From an uncultured Clostridia bacterium (lineage in GTDB: Bacteria; Bacillota; Clostridia; Oscillospirales; Ruminococcaceae), in assembly GCA_944385925.1 (NCBI GenBank), contig CALWZE010000054.1, positions 1-58,519 of the forward strand: a stretch of DNA of 58,519 bases, written 5' to 3'. This document shows, one piece after another, positions 40,820-50,211 of this stretch; position 1 is the stretch's first letter; every line of letters starts with the position of its first letter. A program made the translations under genes and the position numbers. Under the pieces are notes generated by a model, which was given only the letters and a program-made list of their open reading frames with translations, did not search any database and was not told the origin of the DNA.

Positions 40820-43435
40820 ATGGAAAAGTCAAGGGAAGCAAATGGACTCAGCGAGCGGCAGGCGCAGAAAAATCTCAAAAAGTATGGAAGAAACGAGCTG
40901 ACCGGGCAAAAACCGAAAAGTCCGGCCTGTCTGTTTTTGTCCCAGTTCCGCGACGGCCTTATTCTTATTCTGGCAGCGGCGACCCTGTTTTCGGTGATGG
41001 TCGGACAGATGACCGAGGCGGTCTCCATTATTGCGATCATGCTGCTCAATGCCTGTATGGGATTTATCCAGGAATACCGCACCGAAAAGACCATACAATC
41101 CTTAAAACAGATGACCGCACCGGTCGCGCGGGTTTTCCGGGATGGGAAACAGCAAACGATAGACGCGGCGCTGGTCACCGTAGGCGACCTGATTGAACTG
41201 CGGGCGGGCGACCGCGTACCGGCGGACGCGCAGCTGCTGGACGGCGCGGGCGTTCGCTGCGATGAATCCATTTTGAGCGGGGAAAGCGCACCGGTTGAAA
41301 AGAAAGCGGGAAAAAGCGACCGCGACAATTTGTTCATGGGCACGAGCGTTGCATCCGGACACGGCCGGGCGCTTGTGCAGAAGGTCGGGATGCAGACCGA
41401 GATGGGCAAGATCGCAGGAATGCTCAGCGAGGTGAAAGAGGAGCAGACGCCGCTGCAAAAACGGTTGGCGGCACTTGGCAAATTTATCGCCGTGACCTGT
41501 GTAGGCTGCGGCGTGGCGGTTGCGGCGTTGGGGATTCTGCGTGGGGAAAACCCTTTTGACATGGTTTTGACCGGTATTTCGCTCGCGGTCGCGGCAATCC
41601 CGGAAGGACTCCCCGCGATTGTGACGATCGTCCTTGCGCTGTCGGTCAACCGCATCCTTTCCCGCGGCGCGGTAATCCGCAGGCTGCATGCTGTGGAGAC
41701 GCTGGGCAGCGCGACGGTTATCTGCACGGATAAAACAGGAACAATCACCGAAAACCGGATGGCAGTCTCAGAACTTTATGCGGACGAGACGGTATTTTCC
41801 CTGACCGGAACAGGCAACGCCGCACAGGGAAAACTCTCAAAAGCAGGAAAGCCGTTCGATCCGGCCATGAGCGAAACGTTGAAAGCGGCGCTGGTCTCGG
41901 CTGTGCTGTGTTCCACGGCAAGCGTGGAGCCGGACGGCGCGAAGCTGCTGAAAGGGCAGGGAAGCCCCACCGAGGTTGCGCTGCTGTGCGCGGCATATAA
42001 ATGCGGAATACGCAAAGATAATCTCGGCGCCCGTTTTCAGGTGCTGGATGAGCTGCCATTCGATTCCGAGCGAAAGATGATGTCGGTTTATGTGCGGCAT
42101 GGGTCGCGTCTTTCGGTGATGACCAAGGGGGCGCCGGACCGCATCCTTGCGCGCTGTGCGTATATTGGGACGCCGCAGGGAATTCGGCCGATTACACAGC
42201 AAGACCGCGCAGCCATCAGCGCCCAGCTCGAGCGGATGGCAAAGGATGCCCAGCGGGTTCTGGCCATTGCTATAAAAGAGGGAGACTTCAGCGAGGAGAA
42301 CCGGACCTTCCTTGCGCTTGCCGGACTCAAAGACCCGCCGCGCAGAGAAGTGCGCGAGGCGGTTCGGCTCTGCCGGCGGGCCGGCATCCGGCCGGTTATG
42401 ATTACCGGGGATCACGCGCTGACCGCGGCGGCAGTGGCCCGCGAGGTCGGGATTCTCAACGGGAGCCAGCGGGTGATCGAGGGAGCGCAGCTGGATCGAA
42501 TGGATGACGCGCAGCTGCGCCGCACGGTACAGACGGCCTGCGTCTATGCGAGGGTCTCCCCAGCACATAAGCTGCGCATAGTGCAGGCGCTACGGCAAAA
42601 CAGAGAGGTCGTCGCCATGGCGGGGGATGGCGTCAACGATGCACCCGCGATCAAAAGCGCGGATATCGGCGTGGCGATGGGAATTTCAGGAAGCGACGTG
42701 ACCAAAGAGGCCTCTTCGGTCGTGATCCTGGACGACAATTTTGCAACTATTGTCGCCGCGGTAGAGGAAGGGCGGATTATTTATCAGAATATCCGGCGCT
42801 TTATACGCTTTTTGCTGACGAGTAATCTTGGTGAGGTACTGACTGTTCTGCTGGCAATGGCTTTCGGAATGCCGGTCATTTTTCTGCCAATCCAGATTCT
42901 CCTGATCAATCTCGCCACCGACGGCCTTCCGGCGATTGCGCTCGGCATGGAACCGGCGGATGACGGGATCATGAACAGGCCGCCGCGGGACCCGCAGGAG
43001 AGCCTCTTTGCGGGCGGCTTGTGGGCAACCATCCTGTTTCGCGGCGCCGTTCTGGGCCTTTGCAATCTGCTTTCCTTCTCGGCGGTCTACCGCTTGTCCG
43101 CGGACCTGAGCGCAGCGCGCTCCGCAGCCTATATGACCCTGATCCTCTCCCAGATGATTCATGTGTTTGAGTGCAAGCTGGACCGCGGGGCCTCCCTTTC
43201 GGCGCTCCATCTGCTGAAAAATCATACGCTGGTCTTTGCCTGCCTGCTTTCCGTTGCCGTGACAATCGCGGTCGTCTATTTCCCGCCGCTGCAGGCGATT
43301 TTCCAGACAACCGCCGTCAAAGGTGATCTGCTTCTGACCGCGCTGGGCGCGGCGCTGCTCAGTCCGCTTGTCGGATTGACCGAACGGCTGTTCGAGGGCG
43401 CGCATGCCAAAGCGCAGAAATCCCGTCAGCATTGA
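40820..43435 (+). CDS. P2-type (Ca2+-like) cation-transporting ATPase
   Basis: 871 residues, ten predicted membrane helices. SGES (153-156) of the actuator, PEGLP (261-265) in helix 4, the phosphorylated Asp304 in DKTGT, the KGAPD nucleotide site and GDGVNDAP hinge are all present. Helix 5 TSNLGE and helix 6 NLATDGLPA match Ca2+ pumps of the SERCA/PMCA type, so export of Ca2+ (or Mn2+) is likely. ATG 40820 follows GGGGGAAAG; the in-frame extension to 40616 is not similar to the family. Monocistronic. Confidence 0.92.
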   Translation: MEKSREANGLSERQAQKNLKKYGRNELTGQKPKSPACLFLSQFRDGLILILAAATLFSVMVGQMTEAVSIIAIMLLNACMGFIQEYRTEKTIQSLKQMTAPVARVFRDGKQQTIDAALVTVGDLIELRAGDRVPADAQLLDGAGVRCDESILSGESAPVEKKAGKSDRDNLFMGTSVASGHGRALVQKVGMQTEMGKIAGMLSEVKEEQTPLQKRLAALGKFIAVTCVGCGVAVAALGILRGENPFDMVLTGISLAVAAIPEGLPAIVTIVLALSVNRILSRGAVIRRLHAVETLGSATVICTDKTGTITENRMAVSELYADETVFSLTGTGNAAQGKLSKAGKPFDPAMSETLKAALVSAVLCSTASVEPDGAKLLKGQGSPTEVALLCAAYKCGIRKDNLGARFQVLDELPFDSERKMMSVYVRHGSRLSVMTKGAPDRILARCAYIGTPQGIRPITQQDRAAISAQLERMAKDAQRVLAIAIKEGDFSEENRTFLALAGLKDPPRREVREAVRLCRRAGIRPVMITGDHALTAAAVAREVGILNGSQRVIEGAQLDRMDDAQLRRTVQTACVYARVSPAHKLRIVQALRQNREVVAMAGDGVNDAPAIKSADIGVAMGISGSDVTKEASSVVILDDNFATIVAAVEEGRIIYQNIRRFIRFLLTSNLGEVLTVLLAMAFGMPVIFLPIQILLINLATDGLPAIALGMEPADDGIMNRPPRDPQESLFAGGLWATILFRGAVLGLCNLLSFSAVYRLSADLSAARSAAYMTLILSQMIHVFECKLDRGASLSALHLLKNHTLVFACLLSVAVTIAVVYFPPLQAIFQTTAVKGDLLLTALGAALLSPLVGLTERLFEGAHAKAQKSRQH

Positions 43436-43655
43436 GTTTTTTGCGCTGAAAAAGCTTCGCAGTGGCGAACTACAAAAAGATTAACGAAAGATCATCCCAC
43501 TGCATCGCCTTCCCCGCTATCCTTAAAGAAATCTTTTGCGCGCGGGGCCGGACTTGGCAGCAAAGAGAATCTATTAAACGCCTCACACTTCGCTCGATTT
43601 GATCAAACACTTTTTGATTCGGCGAAGCAGAGACTCCTTTCGCTGGGTATATAGA

Positions 43656-43694
43656 AGAGAAAGAGCCGCGCAGTTGCGCGGCTCTTTCTCTTTC
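43656..43694 (+). terminator. Terminator after the P-type ATPase
   Basis: A 16-bp stem AGAGAAAGAGCCGCGC and its complement closes a four-base loop and runs into CTCTTTC. The bases from 43436 to here hold no gene. Confidence 0.85.
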
Positions 43695-43754
43695 ACTTAA
43701 TATTTGTGGTAAAATATTTTTAGAATGCGGGATACAGAAACGGAGGAAAGGCCG

Positions 43755-44393
43755 ATGCCGATATCCAATTATGAGCAGACACGCAATCGGATGCGCCAAG
43801 CTTTTTTAAAATACGATCAGCGGAAAATGACTGAAAAATTTCATCTGAAGCAGGACGAGCAGTATTTGTACGTCAACTTCTGTTCTCGGAATTACGGCAT
43901 AGAGCGCGGCACAGGCACGGTTGTCTGGTGGAAGGACGGTTCCCGCATAGAGGCGGACTTCAATGTGTCCATGACAATTTATGACGTTTTGTGCTGCTCT
44001 GCGCAGGACTGCCATCCCGCCGGCAGATATTGCTCTCTTTACGCCGCAAAGGGCTGCGTCAAAACCGTTCAGGTCGGAGATAAACTCTTTCAGCCGACAG
44101 CAGAGTATTTCAGTGGGCGTTTGGACCTCCTGAGAGCCGTGTGCAGCCGTCTTGGCCAGTTATCGTCCATAAAAGGCGACCTGTCCGCCGTGATTCCGGT
44201 GTTCGACTTTTTGCCCGTCTGCCTTCGTTTCTGGGATGCCGACGAGGAATTTCCGGCAAGCCTGCAGATCCTGTATGACGAGAATATTCTGGACTTTATG
44301 CGCTTTGAGACGGTTTTTTATATGACGGATCACCTGCTCGGGCGGCTGAAGGAGACAGCCGCGCAGATGGCGGACAGCGCGCAAACACCTTGA
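43755..44393 (+). CDS. DUF3786 protein
   Basis: 212 residues matching DUF3786, a family found mainly in anaerobes: VSMTIYDVLC, FQPTAEYFSGRL, a central DFLPVCLRFWDADEEFPASLQILYDEN and C-terminal FETVFYMTDHLLGRL. It is predicted cytosolic with several cysteines (CCSAQDCHPAG). No biochemical role is established. ATG 43755 has GGAGG eight bases upstream and is preferred to an ATG at 43725. Confidence 0.82.
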   Translation: MPISNYEQTRNRMRQAFLKYDQRKMTEKFHLKQDEQYLYVNFCSRNYGIERGTGTVVWWKDGSRIEADFNVSMTIYDVLCCSAQDCHPAGRYCSLYAAKGCVKTVQVGDKLFQPTAEYFSGRLDLLRAVCSRLGQLSSIKGDLSAVIPVFDFLPVCLRFWDADEEFPASLQILYDENILDFMRFETVFYMTDHLLGRLKETAAQMADSAQTP

Positions 44394-44642
44394 TCTCGCA
44401 GTATCGGTGAAATCGCCGGGAGGCAAAATTTGTAAAAAAGCTTGCGGCTGCAAACCAGGGCAGGACTGCTTTTCTTGCTGCCGGTTTGAAAGATGTATAC
44501 CGAAAATCCTGTCAAACGGCAAAAATTGACGCAAAAGGCGGATAATAGCGCGAGAGCTTTCGGTCAACAATAAGGGTTGAGCGGGCCGTGCGGTGCAATC
44601 GCATGACCGCACTTGACTCTGATGACCAAAGGAAGCTGGAAA

Positions 44643-45881
44643 ATGCTGTATAGAATAATCCGTAAAACGCTGGTTCTGCTTTTGATTTTTGCATTGCTCG
44701 CGGCAGGCTATCTGTATCTGCGCAATGCATGCCTTCCGGACCGGCTGTATGTTCGATCCGGGGAAGATTTTCAGTATGGGCAGGGATTGCTGACCGTGCG
44801 AACAGGCGGGCAAACTCTTGCGGAAGCCTCGGCGCCGGTCGGGGATTCACGAAACGCGAAGCTGTATCTGTTTGATATGATTCCGCTTAAAACCGTCCGG
44901 GTTACGACAGTGGAGGAGACGAGACTCATACCCGGCGGGATGAATTTCGGCATTAAAATGTTTACGGCAGGCGTTGTTGTGGTTGGCACCGCGGATGTTT
45001 ATACCAAAGGCGGTCCGGTCAATCCTGCCGCCGAGGCGGGCATCTACGCGGGAGACGTGATCCTCACGATAGACGGCGCTAATGTAAGCGGCAACGAGGA
45101 TATTATGGCGATCGTCAGCTCAAGCGCAGGACGGCCGCTGGAAATTGTTTATCAGCGGGACGGAGAAACCCGAACGACTCATCTGACGCCTGCAAACGCG
45201 AAAGACGGCACCGGTTTCAAGGCCGGGATGTGGGTGCGGGACTCCTCCGCGGGCATCGGGACAGTCACCTATATCAATGAATCGAGCGGGATTGTTGCGG
45301 GACTGGGACATGGTGTAACCGATGTGGATACTGGCATTGTCCTGCCTGTGCTCAGCGGTGAACTGGTGCAGGTTACGATCACCGGAATAGAAAAAGGCCG
45401 GGTTGGAACGCCGGGCGAATTGAAGGGGGTATTCGACAGCACCCGTCCTTTTGCAAAGCTGCTGACCAATACCGAGGCAGGCGTATACGCCAAACGAACC
45501 GACGAAAGCTTTGGGTTGGGCCAGAGTCTGCCCGCTGCGCTGCGGCAGGAAATCGAAACCGGTCCTTGCAAGATTCTGTGTGCGGTCGAGGGCGGTGAAC
45601 CGGCTTATTATGACGCAAAGATCGAGTCGGTCAACCTCTCGGACGCGAATCCGACCAAGAATATGGTCATACAGATCACCGATGAACGGCTTATTGAACT
45701 TACCGGCGGCATCGTGCAGGGAATGTCGGGCAGTCCGATTATTCAAAACGGCAAAATTATTGGCGCGCTGACCCATGTCTTTGTCAACGAGCCGACTAAA
45801 GGCTACGGTATTTTCATTGAAAACATGATGTACAACGAACAATATGCGCTGTCACGGGTGCAGGAATCCGGCGCTGCATAG
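44643..45881 (+). CDS. spoIVB: SpoIVB peptidase (stage IV sporulation)
   Basis: 412 residues: an N-terminal membrane anchor (about 8-25), a PDZ domain (about 100-185) and an S55 serine-peptidase domain with His223 (GLGHGV) and Ser364 (GMSGSPI). Made in the forespore, SpoIVB cuts SpoIVFA and so triggers pro-sigma-K processing in the mother cell. ATG 44643 follows AAGGAAG; an ATG at 44622 is less well placed. As in other endospore formers it lies upstream of spo0A, here separated by a terminator and a decayed copy of its own C-terminus. Confidence 0.93.
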   Translation: MLYRIIRKTLVLLLIFALLAAGYLYLRNACLPDRLYVRSGEDFQYGQGLLTVRTGGQTLAEASAPVGDSRNAKLYLFDMIPLKTVRVTTVEETRLIPGGMNFGIKMFTAGVVVVGTADVYTKGGPVNPAAEAGIYAGDVILTIDGANVSGNEDIMAIVSSSAGRPLEIVYQRDGETRTTHLTPANAKDGTGFKAGMWVRDSSAGIGTVTYINESSGIVAGLGHGVTDVDTGIVLPVLSGELVQVTITGIEKGRVGTPGELKGVFDSTRPFAKLLTNTEAGVYAKRTDESFGLGQSLPAALRQEIETGPCKILCAVEGGEPAYYDAKIESVNLSDANPTKNMVIQITDERLIELTGGIVQGMSGSPIIQNGKIIGALTHVFVNEPTKGYGIFIENMMYNEQYALSRVQESGAA

Positions 45882-45891
45882 AAGTTGAACC

Positions 45892-45923
45892 AAAAGCGGC
45901 AGCCACGAGTGGCTGCCGCTTTT
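45892..45923 (+). terminator. Terminator after spoIVB
   Basis: The 13-bp stem AAAAGCGGCAGCC/GGCTGCCGCTTTT has a loop of six bases. Confidence 0.85.
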
Positions 45924-46103
45924 CAACAGGGATTATTCTGCATCGGAAACAATTTCACACTGTGTGCGCAGGCGGTGCTGAAAAATCATTTCATGGAAGC
46001 GGATCAACATTTTAATTTAAGTATTTTCGCTCCTGCATCTGCAAAACGCTGTTCCGTTGTTGTATAATAAGATAAAACGGGCAGGAAAGCGAAACGGTCT
46101 TGA

Positions 46104-46238
46104 TCTTTTAGAAACGAGACGACAAAAGATTACGGCGTCTTCATCGAAAATTTGATCCATAACGAGCGATATGTCCTGATTGAGAAAGAAAATGCCGGGT
46201 TCAAGCAGTTTTTCGACAAAGAAAGTGCTTGCAATTGA
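46104..46238 (+). pseudogene. Remnant of a second spoIVB C-terminus
   Basis: The open codons after a TGA encode SFRNETTKDYGVFIENLIHN, then ERYVLIEKENAG and a short tail. This aligns with the end of the intact SpoIVB (FVNEPTKGYGIFIENMMYNE, then QYALSRVQESG). Upstream homology is lost, so it is a decayed paralog or duplication end. It carries a 0A box and the -35 of the presumed spo0A promoter, showing that promoter sequence arose in or beside coding debris. Confidence 0.8.
46212..46218 (-). promoter_or_regulatory. Putative 0A box
   Basis: TTCGACA is the reverse complement of the Spo0A target TGTCGAA. It lies 10 bases upstream of the -35 of the presumed spo0A promoter, consistent with autoregulation. 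Confidence 0.55.
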
Positions 46239-46257
46239 TGGTAAATTATGGTAATCT
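46229..46257 (+). promoter_or_regulatory. Putative promoter of spo0A
   Basis: TTGCAA (46229-46234), 17 bases and TAATCT (46252-46257) lie 57 bases ahead of the AUG. Confidence 0.6.
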
Positions 46258-46314
46258 ATGACATGTAGTTGGGAGAAATGCTAAATAAAAGCTCAAGGGA
46301 GCACAAGAGAAAAA

Positions 46315-47085
46315 ATGGAGAACAAAGTAACGGTACTGGTAGCGGATGCGAGCGCAGAATTTGGAAGGGTCTGCGCAAAGGAGATCGAAAAACGCGGCTT
46401 TTCGGTCTTCAACTGTGAAAAGGATGGAAAAGTGGTGCTGGACCGCATTCGGGAACTCAAACCTGACGCGGTTGTTGTGGACATGTTCCTTCCGTCCAAA
46501 GACGCCATTGGCATTATCAGCGAAATCAAATCGGATGAATCGGTTAAATTCCCGGCGTTTTTTGTCATGTCCGGTTTTGACAACGCGATCATGGAGCGTG
46601 AGGTCACCAGAGCAGGCGCGGCGTTTTATATCCTCAAGCCGTTCGATATGGCGGTGCTGGCGGACCGCATCGAGATGCTGACCCGCAGCTCCAAAAACAC
46701 CGACAGACCGAATCAGGTGCTGGATCTGGAAGTCATGGTCACCGAGATTATCCATCAGATCGGTGTTCCCGCACACATAAAAGGTTATCATTATCTGCGC
46801 AGCGCGATCATCCTCTCGATCGAGGATCCCGAGATGATAAACGCAGTGACCAAGCGGCTTTATCCGACCATTGCGAAAGAATACAAGACGACCAGTTCGC
46901 GGGTCGAGCGCGCTATCCGTCACGCGATCGAGGTTGCATGGGATCGCGGCGATGTAGATACCCTCAACTCCTATTTCGGCTACACGATTCATTCTCTGCG
47001 CGGCAAACCCACCAACTCAGAATTTGTTGCCATGATCAGCGACAAAGTCAGACTCTCCCTTAAGCAGCAAAATCACGGCGGCTGA
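46315..47085 (+). CDS. spo0A: Sporulation master regulator Spo0A
   Basis: 256 residues. The receiver domain has acidic Asp11, phosphoacceptor Asp56 (VVVDMFLP), Ser86 and Lys108 (LKPFD). The C-terminal Spo0A DNA-binding domain (about 140-250) contains the recognition helix region SSRVERAIRHAIEVAWDRG. Phosphorylated Spo0A binds 0A boxes and commits the cell to sporulation. The start is an AUG with a weak AGAG close by and GGGAG further off. It is monocistronic with a terminator. Confidence 0.95.
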   Translation: MENKVTVLVADASAEFGRVCAKEIEKRGFSVFNCEKDGKVVLDRIRELKPDAVVVDMFLPSKDAIGIISEIKSDESVKFPAFFVMSGFDNAIMEREVTRAGAAFYILKPFDMAVLADRIEMLTRSSKNTDRPNQVLDLEVMVTEIIHQIGVPAHIKGYHYLRSAIILSIEDPEMINAVTKRLYPTIAKEYKTTSSRVERAIRHAIEVAWDRGDVDTLNSYFGYTIHSLRGKPTNSEFVAMISDKVRLSLKQQNHGG

Positions 47086-47119
47086 GCGATAAGGCAAAAC
47101 GGCCCGCCTTTTGCAACTT

Positions 47120-47149
47120 AAGCCCGGACCAAGGTCCGGGCTTTTTTGT
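47120..47149 (+). terminator. Terminator after spo0A
   Basis: AAGCCCGGACC/GGTCCGGGCTT with a two-base loop is followed by TTTTTG. Confidence 0.9.
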
Positions 47150-48171
47150 ATGCTTCTTGATCGGCATTGACCGCAGTTCTGCCGAAAAAAGAAAACAAGT
47201 ATGAGCTCAAATATCGAGTAAGTGGGAAAGGGCAATAATTACCTTCCTGCGATACGTGGGCCGGTTGTTTCTTTCGTGTCCATTTGCGGGCTGTGGGGCA
47301 AGCGATACGGTCGGAGATTTTTCAGCGCTTTTTGGCAAAGCTTTCGGTATAATGCCCATCCGGGGGTCACGCAGTCCCCTGCTTTATGAGGACACTGCTT
47401 TTCAATGCGACGCAAATGGCGAACGGCAGCTCGAAAATTCTCCGCAAAAATGCCCCTTGCCGGGAGCGATTCGGATGTCAACAAACAGGCGAAAAGGAAC
47501 CAGGCGATTTTTCCGCACAAGAGAAAAGCGCAGTCGAAAAATGGGCCCTTGCCAACAATCCTCCGAATTCCGCGGGTGTTGAAACAGCCCGCCTGCAAAT
47601 AAGGTTCTCCCGTAATGGACAAAGAAAAGGAAAACGGTTTCATGCGCAGTGTGGGACACCGCCGGAGATGTACCGCAATTTCTGTCAAACAGCGAAAAGG
47701 CAAATTCGCTCAAATTTTAAAATCGCTTTTACTTCGTCGACCGGAAAAAGCAGGAAGTTAATGCCGGCAAGGGTATAATAAAATGAAAAATGACTGCGCC
47801 GGGCAGAAATCGGATGCGTGTTATCCTTGGATGCATTCATCATTTTGGAAAACCTGATTTAAATGGAAGACATATTTTTGCGATATGCTGAAAAGACGGA
47901 AAACTTAGAGGACAAGTTAAGGTGCGATGCGGACGGTTCTGCGCATGAAGATTGAAAACAGGGCGGTAAGAAAATGCGCGGATTGCGCGCGTGGGCCGCG
48001 GCAGGGGAAGTTCAGCCGCTCGCGGCGTCTGCTTTGCAACAGACGCTATCCTGTGATATAATATCTTATTAAATCCTGCGCTTTCCGAAGCAAAACCGGA
48101 TGGTTTTATAGGCGGCTGCAAGAAGCGTGCCCTGCAATTTGCGGACGGCGGAAGGATTGGGGGTCGGACAT
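47150..48171. other. One-kilobase gene-free region between spo0A and ispDF
   Basis: Overlapping frames of 100-150 codons occur on both strands, but none has a ribosome-binding site, a protein family or consistent codon bias. TATAAT-like sequences occur near 47776 (GTATAATAAAATG) and 48055 (GATATAATATC). The latter is a plausible -10 for ispDF. The rest may be decayed genes or an untranslated RNA; I cannot decide. Confidence 0.45.
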
Positions 48172-49314
48172 ATGGCAAAAGTCAGTGCGGTCATTGTGGC
48201 GGCGGGTTCTTCGGCGCGCATGGGCGGTCAGGACAAACTCTCCATTCGAATCGGAGACAAAACGGTTCTGGAGCGATCGGTCGCGGCGTTTGAACAAAGC
48301 GAACAGATCGATGAAATCGTTGTGGTGACAGCGGCACAGCGCCTGGAGAAGGTGCGGACGCTGTGCGCGGGCTGCAAAAAGCTCCGCGCAGTCGTCCCGG
48401 GCGGCAGCACGAGGGTTGAATCGGTGCGTGCAGGCGTGGAGGCCTGTGCGCCGGACACCGAATACTATGCCATTCATGATGGCGCGCGTCCCTTTGTATC
48501 ACAGGAGCTGATCGAACGCACGATCAGCGCCGCGCGGGCATATGGCGCGGCCGCGCCGGGCGTGCGGGTGGTGGATACGATCAAGCGTGTGGACGGCAAG
48601 GACACCGTGATCGGAACGCCCGACCGCAACGAGCTGGTTGCCGTCTCCACGCCGCAGGTGTTTGAAGCGATGCTTTACAGAGCTGCTATTAAAAATGCGC
48701 TGGATGCGTTTGACGATTGCCAGCTGCTGGAACGAATGGGGCGCAAAGTGCAGATTGTCCGCGGGGACAGCGAAAATATCAAGATCACCGAGCCGGGCGA
48801 CCTCGCACGCGCGCGGCTGATTGCGGGAGTAAACGAAATGCGTATTGGACACGGATATGACGTGCATAAGCTTGTAGAAGGCCGCAAGCTGATTCTCGGC
48901 GGGGTGGAAATCCCGTATGAGAAAGGGCTGCTTGGTCATTCGGACGCCGACGTTTTGGTGCATGCGGTCATGGACGCGATGCTCGGCGCGGCTGCGATGG
49001 GCGATATCGGGCTGCATTTTCCCGACAGCGACCCTGCCTATGCGGGCGCAAACAGCATGGTGCTGCTTGAAAAGGTCGCAGAGCTGATCGGCGGGGCCGG
49101 GTATGTGCTGGGCAATCTGGATGCGACCGTTCTGTGCCAGGCGCCGAAACTTCGGCCTTATATCGATGAGATGCGCGCGCGCATTGCTGCGGCGTGCGGC
49201 GTGCGGGAAAGCTGCGTGAGCGTCAAGGCGACGACCGAGGAAGGGCTGGGCTTTACCGGTTCCGGGGAAGGAATCGCCGCCCACGCCGTCGTTTTATTAA
49301 ATGTTCGTCAGTAA
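48172..49314 (+). CDS. ispDF: Fused IspD-IspF of the MEP isoprenoid pathway
   Basis: 380 residues. Residues 1 to about 222 are IspD ([13 protein letters not shown] nucleotide loop; [14 protein letters not shown] end) making CDP-methylerythritol. From 223 IspF follows ([54 protein letters not shown]), cyclising CDP-ME-2P. IspDF fusions skip the IspE step in order but occur in many bacteria. The second domain's methionine at 48838 has GGGAG eight bases upstream, so free IspF may be made too. ATG 48172 is chosen by family start and a GGGGG upstream. Confidence 0.94.
   Translation: MAKVSAVIVAAGSSARMGGQDKLSIRIGDKTVLERSVAAFEQSEQIDEIVVVTAAQRLEKVRTLCAGCKKLRAVVPGGSTRVESVRAGVEACAPDTEYYAIHDGARPFVSQELIERTISAARAYGAAAPGVRVVDTIKRVDGKDTVIGTPDRNELVAVSTPQVFEAMLYRAAIKNALDAFDDCQLLERMGRKVQIVRGDSENIKITEPGDLARARLIAGVNEMRIGHGYDVHKLVEGRKLILGGVEIPYEKGLLGHSDADVLVHAVMDAMLGAAAMGDIGLHFPDSDPAYAGANSMVLLEKVAELIGGAGYVLGNLDATVLCQAPKLRPYIDEMRARIAAACGVRESCVSVKATTEEGLGFTGSGEGIAAHAVVLLNVRQ
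48825..48840 (+). promoter_or_regulatory. Internal ribosome-binding site and start at the IspD/IspF junction
   Basis: GGGAG (48825-48829) precedes an in-frame ATG (48838) that is exactly the usual first residue of stand-alone IspF. Confidence 0.5.
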
Positions 49315-49341
49315 CCTTTCCGGGAAAGGACTAAACAGGGA

Positions 49342-50211
49342 ATGACTCGATTTTTCAGTACGATCGCGGACGCGTTCACAACGATTCTGCGCACCTTTGT
49401 GTGGCAGGATGTATTTGACATCGCGATCATCGCTTATCTTATTTATGCGGCGATCACGCTGGTGCGTCAGACACGTGCGGCCCAGCTGATGCGCGGCATC
49501 ATCATTTTGCTCATTGCGCGCGTTCTGTCGTTAATTTTGGAACTGCGGACGGTTAATTTTCTGCTTGAAAACGTTTTGCAGTTTGGATTGCTCGCCGTTG
49601 TTGTCGTATTTCAGCCGGAACTGCGACGGGTGCTGGAGCAGGTCGGCAGAAGCTCGCTTTCCAATCTTGCAATTTTTTCTAATAAAATGAGCGATGATGA
49701 AGCGGCTCTGTGGAACGACGCGATCGTGACCATCTGTGACAGTGCGGAGCATATGTCCCGTTCCAAAACCGGCGCGCTCATGGTCATCGAGCGCAAGTCC
49801 AGTCTGGGCGAGATCGTGCGTACCGGCACAAAGATCGACTGTGGCCTGACATGCGATTTGCTTGAAACTATTTTTTACGAGGGTACGCCGCTGCATGACG
49901 GCGCGGTCATTATCAAAAATGCCCGCATCGAGGCGGCGGGCTGCCTGCTGCCGGTGTCCCAGAACACCGACATCAGCCGCGATATGGGAACGCGGCACCG
50001 CGCCGCGCTCGGTATCAGCGAGAGTTCGGATGCGCTGGTGGTTGTGGTTTCGGAAGAAACCGGTATCATATCGGTTGCACAAAACGGGCTGATCGTGCGT
50101 CGGCTGGATAAATCCAACCTGTTCCGTATTCTGCAAAATGAGATTATCCCCAAACCCGAGGAAGGGGAGGAGACCCAGAAAGGGTTTCTTGGGAGGCTGT
50201 TTAAAAAATGA
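49342..50211 (+). CDS. cdaA: Diadenylate cyclase (c-di-AMP synthase)
   Basis: 289 residues: three N-terminal membrane helices and a DAC domain with the catalytic DGA (186-188, PLHDGAVI) and RHR (218-220). CdaA makes c-di-AMP from two ATP at the membrane, controlling potassium, osmolyte uptake and wall homeostasis. It is 27 bases after ispDF and overlaps cdaR in ATGA. Confidence 0.95.
   Translation: MTRFFSTIADAFTTILRTFVWQDVFDIAIIAYLIYAAITLVRQTRAAQLMRGIIILLIARVLSLILELRTVNFLLENVLQFGLLAVVVVFQPELRRVLEQVGRSSLSNLAIFSNKMSDDEAALWNDAIVTICDSAEHMSRSKTGALMVIERKSSLGEIVRTGTKIDCGLTCDLLETIFYEGTPLHDGAVIIKNARIEAAGCLLPVSQNTDISRDMGTRHRAALGISESSDALVVVVSEETGIISVAQNGLIVRRLDKSNLFRILQNEIIPKPEEGEETQKGFLGRLFKK

Noticed and set aside
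47239..47703. Reverse 154-codon frame between spo0A and ispDF
   Set aside because: No start signal, no family, and competing frames of similar length on the other strand.
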